DNA from: Sinorhizobium alkalisoli
GTDB taxonomy: Bacteria > Pseudomonadota > Alphaproteobacteria > Rhizobiales > Rhizobiaceae
Length of the DNA: 64,000 bases
Direction: 5' to 3'
Assembly (NCBI RefSeq): GCF_008932245.1
Contig: NZ_CP034910.1
Span: 806,001-870,000, forward strand
Shown: piece by piece, positions 25,815 to 35,005 of the stretch
Position numbering within the stretch: position 1 is the first letter of the stretch
Layout of the letters: the number at the start of each line of letters is the position of its first letter
Notes under the pieces: generated by a model
Database searches by the model: none
What the model was told of the DNA's origin: nothing
The model's input: only the letters and a program-made list of their open reading frames with translations
Program-made: the position numbers and the translations under genes

Positions 25815-27098
25815 ATGGACGCGAAGCGAGATCAACGTGGCGACCCGGAGCGTCGACCGCATGTAGTCATTCTCGGAGCCGGCTTTGGCGGCTTGAACGC
25901 GGCGATGTCGCTTCGCCGCGCGCCGGTCGATATCACAGTCGTCGACCGGCGCAACTATCATCTCTTCCAGCCCCTGCTCTACCAGGTGGCGACCGCCGGG
26001 CTTTCGCCGGCACAGATCGCCATGCCGATCCGCCGGATACTGTCGCAGCACTCGAACGCGACGGTGCTGATGGACAGGGTCGAGTCGGTGGACACGGCGG
26101 CAAGATGCGTCGTAACCGGCGCTCGGCGCATAGCCTATGATTATCTGATCGTCGCGACTGGAGCCCGCCACACCTATTTCGGCAACGATGCCTGGGCCGA
26201 GCATGCGCCGGGCCTCAAGACGATTGCCGACGCCACGGCGATCCGAGGACGCATTCTCGCCGCCTTCGAGATGGCGGAGGTGACTGACGACGTCGCCCTA
26301 CGTAAGCGCTTGCTGACCTTCGTCGTCGTTGGTGGCGGGCCGACGGGCGTTGAGCTTGCCGGAGCGATCGCCGAGCTGGCTCGCAACACGGTCGTGCGCG
26401 ACTTCCGGCGCATCGATTCCTCGACGGCCCGTGTCGTGCTGGTGGAAGCGGGGCCGCTGATTCTCCCAACCATGCCGTCATGTCTCTCGAAAAAGGCCCA
26501 GAGACAACTCGAAAAGCTTGGCGTCGAGGTCGTATGCGGCAATGCCGTCGCCGACTGCGACGAAAGCGGCGTGCGGCTCGCGAATGGAACGGAGATCGGT
26601 TCTGCTTGCGTGGTCTGGGCGGCCGGCGTCATGGCCTCGCTCGCCGCCAAGTGGATCCGCGCGCCCGCCGACCGGGCCGGGCGGGTTCTGGTCAACGCGC
26701 GCCTCAACCCGCCGGGGCACGGGGAGATTTTCGTGATCGGCGACACGGCTTCGGTGGTCGATGGGGCCGGGCGGCCGGTACCGGGCGTGGCGCCGGCGGC
26801 CAAGCAGATGGGTCGTTACGCGGCCCGGGCCATTTTCGACGACATGGCAGGACGGCAATCGGCGCCCTTCCGTTATCGCGACTACGGCAATCTGGCGACG
26901 ATAGGCCGCAAGGCAGCGGTCGCGGATTTCGGCAGGGCTCGGCTCTCGGGCTATCCGGCGTGGCTCGTCTGGAATTTCGCCCATCTCTGGTTCCTCGTCG
27001 GATTCCGCAATCGCCTCGTTGTCTTTCTCGACTGGGCGGTTGCCTATTTCCGCAACGATCGCGCCGCGCGGCTGATCACCGGGCAACATGAGGCCTAG
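25815..27098 (+). CDS. NAD(P)/FAD-dependent oxidoreductase (NDH-2-like)
   Basis: A 427-residue flavoprotein. Seen: FAD motif ILGAGFGGLNAA near residue 17, NYHLFQPLLYQVATAGL, second nucleotide motif VVVGGGPTGVELAGA near 172 for NAD(P)H, and FVIGDTAS near 306. This is the layout of type II NADH:quinone dehydrogenases, peripheral membrane enzymes without proton pumping. The C-terminal part (YPAWLVWNFAHLWFLVGFRNR) is the usual membrane-anchoring tail. ATG 25815 lies four bases after the DoxX stop, so it is probably part of the same transcript and may supply or drain electrons for it. Confidence 0.85.
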   Translation: MDAKRDQRGDPERRPHVVILGAGFGGLNAAMSLRRAPVDITVVDRRNYHLFQPLLYQVATAGLSPAQIAMPIRRILSQHSNATVLMDRVESVDTAARCVVTGARRIAYDYLIVATGARHTYFGNDAWAEHAPGLKTIADATAIRGRILAAFEMAEVTDDVALRKRLLTFVVVGGGPTGVELAGAIAELARNTVVRDFRRIDSSTARVVLVEAGPLILPTMPSCLSKKAQRQLEKLGVEVVCGNAVADCDESGVRLANGTEIGSACVVWAAGVMASLAAKWIRAPADRAGRVLVNARLNPPGHGEIFVIGDTASVVDGAGRPVPGVAPAAKQMGRYAARAIFDDMAGRQSAPFRYRDYGNLATIGRKAAVADFGRARLSGYPAWLVWNFAHLWFLVGFRNRLVVFLDWAVAYFRNDRAARLITGQHEA

Positions 27099-27100
27099 CG

Positions 27101-29023
27101 ATGTATCGCCCGAAGCTGGCCCAAGTCGTCGCCGTTCTCCTGTTGCTGGCAGTGCTGTCCACTGCGGCGATGATTCATCTCATTTGGCAGCGCGCGGCCG
27201 GCGAGAGCATCGAAGAGATCGTCGCGAGCCTTGATACCCAGACGGCGGGCTCCGTCAGGAACGACCTGTCGCAGACGCTGGCGCTTGTTTCGAGCTCGGC
27301 GGAAATCGTCCGTACCATCCTCTTCCAGGGAGCGATCAGCCCCGAGGATGAGGTCAAGCGCGAGTTCCTCTTCCTGTCGCTGCTGCGTGAGCAGCCGGCG
27401 ATCGCCTGGATCGGCTTCGGATTTCCCGACGGGCGCTTCTTCGGTTCGCACGCGACAGCTGACGGGCGGATCGAGATGGTGGAGATCGGCGCTGCGCAAC
27501 CCGGTGAACACCGCCCGCTGCGGCGCGACCTCTACCGACCGATCCCGGGTGACATCTTTTTCGAAGAGCGCATCAAGGCGGAGAGCGCCTATGTGGCGCT
27601 CGGTGCACCCTGGTTTCGGTTGGGCAAGGAAAGCGCAGGATCCGTCTGGACGGTCACCAATGTGCTGCCGAACGGTTTCGAGCCGGCAATCGTGCTGTCG
27701 AAGCGCGTCGAGAGCTTCGGAACGTTCACCGGTGTGGTGATGGCGGCCGTCAGCCTCCGCCGTCTGTCCGAGGCGCTGCAGGCGCTCGACATTCCCGCTG
27801 AAAGCAAAGCCTTCGTGCTGGACGAGCGCGGACGGGTACTTGCGACCTCGCAGCCGTCGGACGGGGTGATGGCGGCGCATTTTTCAGATTTCCCCGCATC
27901 CGATGCCATTGCCAGAGCTGCGGCGGAGGCAGTGACGGCGAACGGCGGTGACGCGTTTCGCGTCCTGGCGCCAAGCGTTGCCCTGGGACCTGTCTTCATA
28001 TCGTCGTCAAGGCTGCCATTTGAAAACTGGCGGCTGATCATTGCCACGCCCCGCTCGACCTTCGCCGGCGGCATCGACAAGAATATCCGGCGCATTGCCA
28101 TCGTCGTGCTTGCCATCGCGGTGCTTGCGGCAGTGACGGCCGTAGTGGTTGCCAATTTCCTCTTCGCGCAGCCGCTCGCGCGGCTGGCAGTGCAATTGCG
28201 CGCGATCGAGCGCTTCGCGCTAGGGAGCGTTTGCCATCATCCGACCTTTCTCTCCGAGCTCAACGACTTGTCCCAGGCTTTGAAGCGCATGTCGGTCGGA
28301 CTTTCCGCTTTCGCCCGCTATATGCCGCTCGACGTCGTGCGGCCGCTGGTAGAAGGCAGCATCGAGCCGAAGCCCGGCGGTGAGCTCTGTGAGGTGACGG
28401 TGATGTTCGCCGACCTGCCCGGTTTCACCGAACTGACCGAAAGGCTTGGACCGGACGTCGAGCCGCATCTGACGCGCTTCCTGACGATTGCGGTGGCAGC
28501 GATCCATGCCGAGGGCGGCACTGTCGACAAGTTTATCGGAGATGCCGTCATGGCGATCTGGAACGCGCCGGGAAGGCAGGCGGATCATGCCGCCCGCGCT
28601 TGCCGCACGGCGATCGCAATCCGGAACGCGATGCACGAGGAGCCGACGGCGGCAGTCGGCGAAAGTGCGATCCGCGTGCGCATAGGCATCAACAGCGGCA
28701 CGGCGCTGATCGGCAATATCGGCTCCGCGGAACGGCTCAGCTACACTGCTATCGGCGATACGGTCAATCTCGCCAGCCGGCTCGTGAATGTGGCCAAGGA
28801 GCGCGGCGTCGAGATCGTGCTCAGCGACGCGACCGCGCGGGAACTCGGCGCAGAGCCGATGACGAGGCCGCTCGGGCTTGTGACGGTGCGCGGCAAGGCC
28901 AGGCCCGTCGGCGTGCATACGATCGACCAGCCAAAAGCTCGGTCTACGGGAGGAAGCGATGGAGATGGCGATCACGACGGTGGCGATGCTCGCGTGCCTG
29001 CAGCTCAAGCATTTCCTTGCTGA
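27101..29023 (+). CDS. Membrane class III adenylate/guanylate cyclase with periplasmic sensor
   Basis: A 640-residue sensor cyclase. A helix at 8-28, a periplasmic Cache-like domain to about 325, a second helix (332-355), a HAMP-like stretch, then the catalytic domain (about 428-610). Metal-binding Asp438 (FADLPGF) and Asp481 (GDAV), adenine-selecting Lys477 and Asp553 (IGDTVN), and Arg560 are all present, so production of cAMP is expected. It starts two bases after the oxidoreductase stop. Its 3' end overlaps the DUF3307 gene by 65 bases. The signal is unknown; with the bufferin genes upstream, an envelope redox or metal cue is possible. Confidence 0.87.
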   Translation: MYRPKLAQVVAVLLLLAVLSTAAMIHLIWQRAAGESIEEIVASLDTQTAGSVRNDLSQTLALVSSSAEIVRTILFQGAISPEDEVKREFLFLSLLREQPAIAWIGFGFPDGRFFGSHATADGRIEMVEIGAAQPGEHRPLRRDLYRPIPGDIFFEERIKAESAYVALGAPWFRLGKESAGSVWTVTNVLPNGFEPAIVLSKRVESFGTFTGVVMAAVSLRRLSEALQALDIPAESKAFVLDERGRVLATSQPSDGVMAAHFSDFPASDAIARAAAEAVTANGGDAFRVLAPSVALGPVFISSSRLPFENWRLIIATPRSTFAGGIDKNIRRIAIVVLAIAVLAAVTAVVVANFLFAQPLARLAVQLRAIERFALGSVCHHPTFLSELNDLSQALKRMSVGLSAFARYMPLDVVRPLVEGSIEPKPGGELCEVTVMFADLPGFTELTERLGPDVEPHLTRFLTIAVAAIHAEGGTVDKFIGDAVMAIWNAPGRQADHAARACRTAIAIRNAMHEEPTAAVGESAIRVRIGINSGTALIGNIGSAERLSYTAIGDTVNLASRLVNVAKERGVEIVLSDATARELGAEPMTRPLGLVTVRGKARPVGVHTIDQPKARSTGGSDGDGDHDGGDARVPAAQAFPC

Positions 29024-29336
29024 CTATGTGCTGCAGCCGCTCTGGATCCTGCGCGGCAAGGGCGATTTCCGCAGGATCGGCGGTTATGTTCATGCGGGCG
29101 GGCACGCGGTCGGGACCGTGCCGGCATTGATGTTCGCCGGCACCGGCCCGACGCGCATCGCGCTTCTCGTGCTCGCTGAATTCGTTCTTCACTATCTCAT
29201 CGACTATGGAAAGGCGCTTTTGTCGCGGCGTTGTCGCGCCGACGCGACAACGCGTGCCTACTGGGCCATGCATGGCGCCGATCAATTGATGCACCAGCTG
29301 ACCTATGCGGCACTGATCCTGGCTGCGCTGGCATAG
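28959..29336 (+). CDS. DUF3307 membrane protein
   Basis: A 125-residue membrane protein with the DUF3307 pattern: LQLKHFLADYVLQPLW at 14-29, a His-bearing second helix (GYVHAGGHA), EFVLHYLIDYGK and AYWAMHGADQLMHQLTY. The conserved His/Asp residues within helices suggest a metal site or enzyme, but no function is established. The ATG at 28959 with GGAGG upstream lies inside the cyclase gene's 3' end. Last of the co-directional run that begins with bufA. Confidence 0.8.
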   Translation: MEMAITTVAMLACLQLKHFLADYVLQPLWILRGKGDFRRIGGYVHAGGHAVGTVPALMFAGTGPTRIALLVLAEFVLHYLIDYGKALLSRRCRADATTRAYWAMHGADQLMHQLTYAALILAALA

Positions 29337-29340
29337 TATT

Positions 29341-29712
29341 TCAGAATGGTTCCGGCCGCGAGACGATGAACAGGCCTGCCGCGATCATCATCATCGCAAC
29401 AATGGCTGCCGCCGGCACGGACGGCTCCACCCGGAGCCAGAAGATGAGGAAACCCACGGCCATGAGCGCAATTGCAAGGAACTTGGCGCCCCGCGATATG
29501 GCGCCGGACTCGCGCCAATCCCTGAGCGGACGCCCGAACATCGGGTGATCGAACAGCCATTGTTCGAGACGCGGCGAGGAGCGGGAGAACAGCCAAGCCG
29601 CTAATAGCAGAAAGGGCGTGGTCGGCAAGAGCGGAAGAAAGATGCCGGCGATACCAAGGCCGACCATCGCCCAGCCGAGGCCGAGAAGAATGAGGCGCAT
29701 GGGTAGGTTCAT
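29341..29712 (-). CDS. DUF454 (YbaN-family) membrane protein
   Basis: A 123-residue membrane protein: LILLGLGWAMVGLGIAGIFL, PLLPTTPFLLLAAWLFSRSS, then HPMFGRPLRDWRESGAISRGAK, which is the YbaN signature. Three to four helices. The start at 29712 has AAGGAAAGG upstream. It converges with the DUF3307 gene, whose stop is only four bases away. Function unknown; relatives often sit near haem or iron genes. Confidence 0.83.
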   Translation of the reverse strand: MNLPMRLILLGLGWAMVGLGIAGIFLPLLPTTPFLLLAAWLFSRSSPRLEQWLFDHPMFGRPLRDWRESGAISRGAKFLAIALMAVGFLIFWLRVEPSVPAAAIVAMMMIAAGLFIVSRPEPF

Positions 29713-29868
29713 CTGCCTTTCCTTGGGTGAGAACCAATGAAGTTGCGTCAGGCTCCCCCCTGAAGGTCCGCTCGAGCTGGACGGAGTGCCACCCCTTATC
29801 ACGGAGGCGAGATCCTGGTCGAGATAGTGACCGCGGGCGCGGAAACAAGAGCATTGCCCGCGTGACAC

Positions 29869-30627
29869 TCAGCCCTTCAGGATATGCCTGAGCGTCACGG
29901 CATCTTCGAGAAACGCTGTCGGGTCGTCATTCGCAACGAATTCCAGCATCGCAAAGCGTCGGCCGTTCCAGCGCGAGGCGGGCATGGCGGCGAGAGTTGT
30001 CCGGCCGATGCCAGCGGGAAGCGGTTGCGATCGCGGTCCCAGGCGAAAACATGCACGTGGGAAACATGCGGACCGATTTCGCCGATCTCGGCGAGCGCTT
30101 CTTCAAGCGGAAGCCTGGGCCGCGGCTGCCAATAGAGATAGACGTTTTCATGGGCGATCGCCTCGATCAGGCGGCGCGCCGATTGCGTGGTGTCGGTTAA
30201 GGACTGCGGATGATATTCGAGCGACACGCCTATCCTGTGTCGGGCCGCCTCGGCGCGCATCTTGCGGATCGCGTCTGCCGTCGCGCGCCGTTCGGCGGCA
30301 CTGTAGTCCTCTGAATCGCGCCCGCGGGTACCGGACCAGATACGGATATTGGTGGCGCCAATCGCAATCCCGCTCTGCAGGGCTTTTGAAAAGCCCCGGC
30401 ATGTCGTCTGTCGGCGGGGCGACATAGGATCCGTAGGAGGTTGCAAATCCCGCGACCTGGGACAGCCGCGCGACCTCTCTGGCGATCGGCTCCTCGCCGG
30501 GGGGACATGGATGTCGCCGGCCCATTCGACCGCGACAAGCCCGGCCCCGGCGGCCAGCGCCACGATCTGCTCCGCAGGCAGCTTCCGGAAAGTGACGGTG
30601 CAGAGCCCCCGGTTCGAAACCGGTCAC
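29869..30627 (-). pseudogene. Sugar phosphate isomerase/epimerase (TIM barrel), frame-broken
   Basis: Pieces in different minus-strand frames join into one xylose-isomerase-like protein of about 250 residues: GTG start then TGFEPG; GLCTVTFRKLPAEQIVALAA and VEWAGDIHVPP; GEEPIAREVARLSQVAGF and SYGSYVAPP; AIGATNIRIWSGTRGRDS through VSLEYHPQSLTD to HVHVFAWDRDRNRFPL; and RRFAMLEFVANDDPTAFLED to a TGA at 29869. Frame changes fall near 30608, 30500, 30385 and 30005; the first two are at G runs. The GTG overlaps the dehydrogenase stop, showing a former two-gene operon. Real decay is likelier than four sequencing errors given the broken neighbours. Confidence 0.7.
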
Positions 30628-30765
30628 GCCATTCGCTCCAGTTCTCCCTTTCGGACCTCGAAGAGCAGCGGCTGCCCTTCGACGAAGCGGGCGATCTCGT
30701 CGAGCGCCATCTCGCCGAGGGCTCAAGCCCGACGGCGCCGGCAATGTGCGGCGTCAGAAACACGT
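30624..30765 (-). pseudogene. D-isomer-specific 2-hydroxyacid dehydrogenase, C-terminal fragment
   Basis: The minus strand reads NVFLTPHIAGAVGLE, the C-terminal catalytic-His region of NAD-dependent 2-hydroxyacid (phosphoglycerate-type) dehydrogenases, then after a frame change EMALDEIARFVEGQPLLFEV and a TGA at 30624. Everything upstream is missing: at about 30766 the sequence switches to the VgrG remnant. About 45 codons of a roughly 330-residue enzyme survive. It was probably co-transcribed with the sugar isomerase. Confidence 0.65.
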
Positions 30766-32148
30766 TGGAACGAGACCGATCTCAACTATCTTATGCGCCG
30801 CTTCGAAGAGGACGGGCTTTATTTCTGGTTCAGCCACGAAAAGGGCAGCCATCGCCTCCATGTCGCCGACAGCGCCATCTCCTGGGCGAAGCCCGCCGCC
30901 TCGGCGCAAGGGGAGGGTCGGGTGCGGCTGGCGCAAGGATCCTCCGACCGCAACCACATCAACGAATGGGCGCGGCGCTTCTCCTATGTGCCGGGCCAGC
31001 GCGCCGGCGCCGACTGGAATTTCGAGACACCGCGTATGGTGCCGGGCAACGCCACGCCGTCGCTCGTGCAGATGCCGGAGGCGATGAAGCGCGAGCTCTA
31101 CGAATATCCCGAATCTCGACCGTCGCCGAGGCCGAGCGGGCGCAGAAGCTCAGGATGCAGGCCGTCGAGGCCGACCACGACCGCGTCTTCGGCAACTCCA
31201 CCTCCCGCGTCATCGAGGTCGGCCGCCGCTTCACCCCCTACGAGGTCGCCCATCCCGAGCATGCTTACGAGGAGCACGTCATCGTCTCGATGCGCCAGAC
31301 GGTGGTCGACCGCTCCTATGAGACGAATTCCAACGATCCGGAATATATGAATGGCTTCGAGGCGGTGCCCGCACGGGTGCCGCTGACGTCGCACCGCCAG
31401 ACGAAGCGGCCGCGCATCGAGGGCACGCAAGTGGCGATCGTCGCCGGTCCGCCCGGCGAGGAGATCCACCCGGACAAATACGGCCGCATCAAGCTCTGGT
31501 TCCCCTGGGACCGCAAGGCGAAGAAAGACGGTTCGGATACCTGCTGGGTGCGCGTCGCACAAAGCTGGGGCGGCGGCACCTGGGGCGCCCAGGTGATCCC
31601 CCGCGTCGGCATGGAGGTGATGGTCGCCTTCGTCGACGGCGAACCGGACCGGCCGCTGGTGACGGGCGTCGTGCCGAACCCGGCCAATCCGGTGCCCTAC
31701 GACCTGCCGGCCAACAAGACGCGCATGGTGCTGCGCTCGAATACCCACGAGGGCCAGGGCTTCGACGAAATCACCTTCGAGGACGAGGCCGGCCGCGAGA
31801 ACCAGTTCTTCCACGCCCAGAAGGACCAGACGACGCGAGTCCTGAACGACCGCACCAAGCGCATCGATCGCCACGAGGTCGCCTCGATCGGCGCCAACCG
31901 CGCCGTCGAAGTCGGCGGCAACCAGAAGCACGAGATCGGCGGTTCTATGAACACGGTGGTGGGCGGCACAGGCCCGATGGCGATGGCGCTGATGGGCGCC
32001 GTCCAGGGGCTCTCCGGCCACACCGCCGGACTGCTCTCCCAGGCTGGCCAGATCGCCGGCGGCGGCGGGCCGGCGCTTGCCGCCTTCGCCGGCACGCTCG
32101 CCTCTACGGCGTCGCGACCCCTTGCACGGACGGGGCGGACCATACATT
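30766..32148 (+). pseudogene. VgrG (type VI secretion spike) remnant, lacking both ends
   Basis: The frame from about 30768 reads NETDLNYLMRRFEEDGLYFW, the gp27-like part of VgrG, to about 31115; then a one-base shift continues in the next frame with VAEAERAQKLRMQA, VAIVAGPPGEEIHPDKYGRI, KLWFPWDRKAKKDG, the gp5-like OB fold WVRVAQSWGGGTWGAQVIPR, PDRPLVTGVVPNPANP and the repeat region to the insertion-sequence junction near 32149. The first 150 or so residues and the C-terminus are absent. No tss genes lie nearby, so this is an orphan fragment, not a working spike protein. Confidence 0.75.
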
Positions 32149-32469
32149 TTTTGCAAGAAGCTCGCGGAGTGCGGCGGCGTCCAGCATCTGCTCGGCGAGC
32201 AGCTTCTTCAGCTTGGCGTTCTCTTCTTCGAGAGCCTTCAGGCGCTTCGCCTCGGAGACCTCCATGCCGCCGTATTTGGCTTTCCAGTTGTAAAAGGTCG
32301 CGTCCGAAATCCCGTGCTTGCGGCAGAGCTCGGCCACCTTCGCGCCGGCCTCCTGCTCCTTCAGCACCGCAATAATCTGCTCTTCCGTAAATCTCTGCTT
32401 CTTCATGCGTCCGTCCTTCAATAGGCCGGACTCTAATCCAATCTGGAGGAAATTACCCGTGGCAGGTCA
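32149..32469 (-). mobile_element. IS3-family (IS407-like) fragment with truncated orfA
   Basis: The minus strand from ATG 32406 encodes KKQRFTEEQIIAVLKEQEAG, ELCRKHGISDATFYNWKAKY and KRLKALEEENAKLKKLLAEQ, the helix-turn-helix and leucine-zipper OrfA of IS3-family elements, ending at LLAK near 32149 where foreign sequence begins. OrfB is gone. A probable element end (TGACCTGCC read on the minus strand) lies at about 32461-32469. The element cuts the VgrG remnant. It cannot transpose. Confidence 0.75.
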
Positions 32470-32540
32470 AAGGCAGAGGCAAGTACACCATCGAATCGTA
32501 GAGTAATCTTTTTGGAAATTGCTGCCCTGACGGTCCTCCT

Positions 32541-33617
32541 TCATCGCCCCTCGATCAACCTCTTCCAGTCCTCAATAAAGCTCCGCCGCTGGATCTCGTC
32601 TTGCGCTGCGAGCAGGGCGGGTCCTATGCGGATCGGGCGGGCGATGCCGGATTCCATCAGCGATGCGGGGCCGTCGACGCCGGCGGGAAGGGGGCCTGTT
32701 TCGGAGAAGAAGAAGGAATTGTCGCGGGCGACCGCCCGACCGCGCGGCGACAGGAGATAATCCAGGAACTGCTTGCCGAGTGCCGGTTTGCGGGCATTGG
32801 AGGGGATCATCGCACCGCGCGAAAGCACCAGCGTGTAGTCGCCGGGCACCACGATACCGAGGTCCGGATTTGCCTTGGCCGCGGCATAGGCATAGGAGCC
32901 GAGCACGTTGTAGGCGAGATGCACATTGCCGGCCGCGATTTCCCCCAGCACCTCGTTGTTGCAGCAGCGTATCACCGTTTTGGTGCGGCTCAGGCTTTCG
33001 ATCAGCCGGCCGTAGGTGGTCGGCGCCTGGCGGGAATCGTTGAAGGCGAGCAGGTAGCCGACGCCGGAGGCCTCGATGTCGTAGGTGCCGATGCGGTTGC
33101 GATATTCCTCGGGCTTCCGGCGCAGCAGGTCGGCGAGTTCTTCGTGGCTGCGCGGCACCTCCTCAGCAGGAAGGGCGCGGCGGTCGTAGACGAAGACCAC
33201 GGGCTCGAAGGTGAAACCGAAAATCTCGTCGCGCCAGTTGGCCCAGGCCGGTGCTGCCGATGTCTCGTACGAAGTGTGAGCCTCTGCGCAGCCGTCATTG
33301 GCAAGCCGCACCAGCTGGTCGACGGAGGAGGAGAGCAGTATGTCCGCACTGCGGCTCTTGCCGGCGCAGGCGTCGACGGCTTGCCGGAAGAGATCGTTGG
33401 TGACGTAGTCGACGAAATCCACCGCGACACCGGGCCTCAGTCCCTGGAAATCCCGGATCAGCGGACGCATGGCTTCGAGATCGGTGGCCGCGTGGATGGT
33501 CAGCCGTTCCGTCTCCTTGCCGCTTGACGGAAAGAACGCCCTCTGTCCCTCGAGCGCGGCGGCAGCCGACGGCAGCAGCCAGACGAAGATTGCGAACGAT
33601 CGGAGAAGCAGCCTCAT
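32541..33617 (-). CDS. Periplasmic binding protein (iron-type ABC family), likely accessory sensor of TctDE
   Basis: A 358-residue family 1 solute-binding protein with an N-terminal signal peptide (cleavage near AAA-LE, residue 20-22). The pattern LTIHAATDLEAMRPLIRDFQ...SADILLSSSVDQLVRLANDG matches AfuA/FbpA-like binding proteins. No permease or ATPase gene accompanies it. Its ATG overlaps the histidine kinase stop (ATGA), making it the third gene of the tctD-tctE operon. In this place it more likely senses a ligand for the kinase than serves transport; this is inference from coupling. Downstream lies the insertion-sequence debris. Confidence 0.8.
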   Translation of the reverse strand: MRLLLRSFAIFVWLLPSAAAALEGQRAFFPSSGKETERLTIHAATDLEAMRPLIRDFQGLRPGVAVDFVDYVTNDLFRQAVDACAGKSRSADILLSSSVDQLVRLANDGCAEAHTSYETSAAPAWANWRDEIFGFTFEPVVFVYDRRALPAEEVPRSHEELADLLRRKPEEYRNRIGTYDIEASGVGYLLAFNDSRQAPTTYGRLIESLSRTKTVIRCCNNEVLGEIAAGNVHLAYNVLGSYAYAAAKANPDLGIVVPGDYTLVLSRGAMIPSNARKPALGKQFLDYLLSPRGRAVARDNSFFFSETGPLPAGVDGPASLMESGIARPIRIGPALLAAQDEIQRRSFIEDWKRLIEGR

Positions 33618-35005
33618 ACCCGTTCCTCCGTCGCAAGCGGCACCTCGATGAAGACGCAGAAGTCCTGCCCCTCGGCTTTCTCGCGGAAGCCGATCCGGCC
33701 ACCCAAGACGGACGCAACTTCGGAGGCTATGGCAAAGCCGAGACCCGATGCGCCTTTGTCGGGACGGGTCGAATAGAAGCGCTTGGTCACGTTTCCCCAT
33801 TCCTCCACCGGAATGCCCGGGCCGTCGTCCGAGACCTCGATACGCCCGTATCCGCCATCGCGCGTGACGCGCACATCGAGTCGCGAGGAGGCGCCGTGAC
33901 GCAGTGCATTGTCGATGACGTTTGCGATCGCCTCGCGCAGGCTGAGCATATCCCCCATGATGACAGGATCGTCTTCCGCCGCTTCGAAGGAAACGACCAT
34001 GTCCGGGTCGACGGTGATCGGGATCGCCGCGCGGAAGGCCTTGCGTGCAACGTCGTTCAAGGAAACGGCCGCAAGCTGGGTTGAATCGAAGCGATGGATG
34101 ACCATTGCGTGGTTCAGCAACTGATTGGTGAAACGCGCAAGTTCTGCTGTCCGGTTGCGCACCCGTTCGAGATGGCGGCGATCGTCCGGCGTGAGATTGT
34201 CCTCGTTGATCAGGCTCACCTGAGCGGTGAGCGCGGTGAGCGGCGTACGAATCTGGTGCGCACTGTCGGCCACATAACGCTGGAGCAGCTTCACACGCTC
34301 ATCGAGGCGATTGATGAAGTGGTTTATCGAGGTCATGAAGGGGATGAGCTCACGCGGCACGTCGGCGCTCATCGGCGTCAGGTCCTGGGGGTCGCGCTGG
34401 CGCAAGGCATCGCCCAGGACGTCAACCGGTCGCAGCGAGTAGCGAACGGCAAGCGCCGTGCCGCCAAGTGCGAGCAGGCTCATGACCGTGACGAGAAAGG
34501 TGGCGCGCGTGGTCAACTCGGAGGCAAGCGCCTGACGGGCTTCGACCGTCTGGGCGACGACGACATAGGTCCAGCCGGTGCCATCGTTGAGGGTCATCGC
34601 CCGGGAAAGGGTGACGGTGCGTACGGCAGCGCCGCGATACTCGGTATTTCCGAATACCGGACCATTGCGGCTTTGCGAGAGTGACGTTTTCGGCTCGAGA
34701 TCGGCATAGCCCGTGAGCGTCGAACCGGCCGGGTCTATCACGCGGTAGAAAATCCGGTCCCGCTGAGCGAGGCCGAGGAGTTCGAAGGCGGAGGGAGGCA
34801 GGACGAAGCGGAGTGCGCCGTCGGCCACGGTCAGGCTCTCCGACATCTGGAAGGCGGCGCCGAGAAGCAGTCTGTCATAGGCTTCGTCGGCCGCCGTACG
34901 GGCATAGAACCAGGCGGCGGTGATCAGCGATGCGGCGCCGAGCATGAGCACGATCGCCACGCGGCGCACGAGGCGCGCGAAAAGCGAGCTTCTATGCGTT
35001 GTCAT
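33614..35005 (-). CDS. tctE: Sensor histidine kinase, TctE-like
   Basis: A 463-residue membrane sensor kinase. Helices at about 15-33 and 168-187 flank a periplasmic domain of about 135 residues; then HAMP-like segment, phospho-acceptor His250 in the H-box SAHQIRTPLTALTAQ, and an ATP-binding domain with N box (AIANVIDNALRHG) and G box (VSDDGPGIPVEEWG). It overlaps the response regulator gene by 14 bases and the following binding-protein gene by four. It should control the divergent tctCBA transporter in response to tricarboxylates. Confidence 0.9.
   Translation of the reverse strand: MTTHRSSLFARLVRRVAIVLMLGAASLITAAWFYARTAADEAYDRLLLGAAFQMSESLTVADGALRFVLPPSAFELLGLAQRDRIFYRVIDPAGSTLTGYADLEPKTSLSQSRNGPVFGNTEYRGAAVRTVTLSRAMTLNDGTGWTYVVVAQTVEARQALASELTTRATFLVTVMSLLALGGTALAVRYSLRPVDVLGDALRQRDPQDLTPMSADVPRELIPFMTSINHFINRLDERVKLLQRYVADSAHQIRTPLTALTAQVSLINEDNLTPDDRRHLERVRNRTAELARFTNQLLNHAMVIHRFDSTQLAAVSLNDVARKAFRAAIPITVDPDMVVSFEAAEDDPVIMGDMLSLREAIANVIDNALRHGASSRLDVRVTRDGGYGRIEVSDDGPGIPVEEWGNVTKRFYSTRPDKGASGLGFAIASEVASVLGGRIGFREKAEGQDFCVFIEVPLATEERV

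Noticed and set aside
30766..32148. A type VI secretion locus
   Set aside because: Only a damaged VgrG is present; no other tss or hcp genes or an effector/immunity pair were found nearby.
30441..32375. A 644-codon open frame that could be taken for an intact VgrG
   Set aside because: Its first 200 codons bear no VgrG resemblance; the gp27-like part lies in another frame, so the true gene is frameshifted and truncated, and the tail runs into the insertion sequence.
33618..33800. Longer start for the binding protein after tctE
   Set aside because: The extension overlaps the kinase coding sequence and would bury the signal peptide; the ATGA overlap start at 33617 is used.
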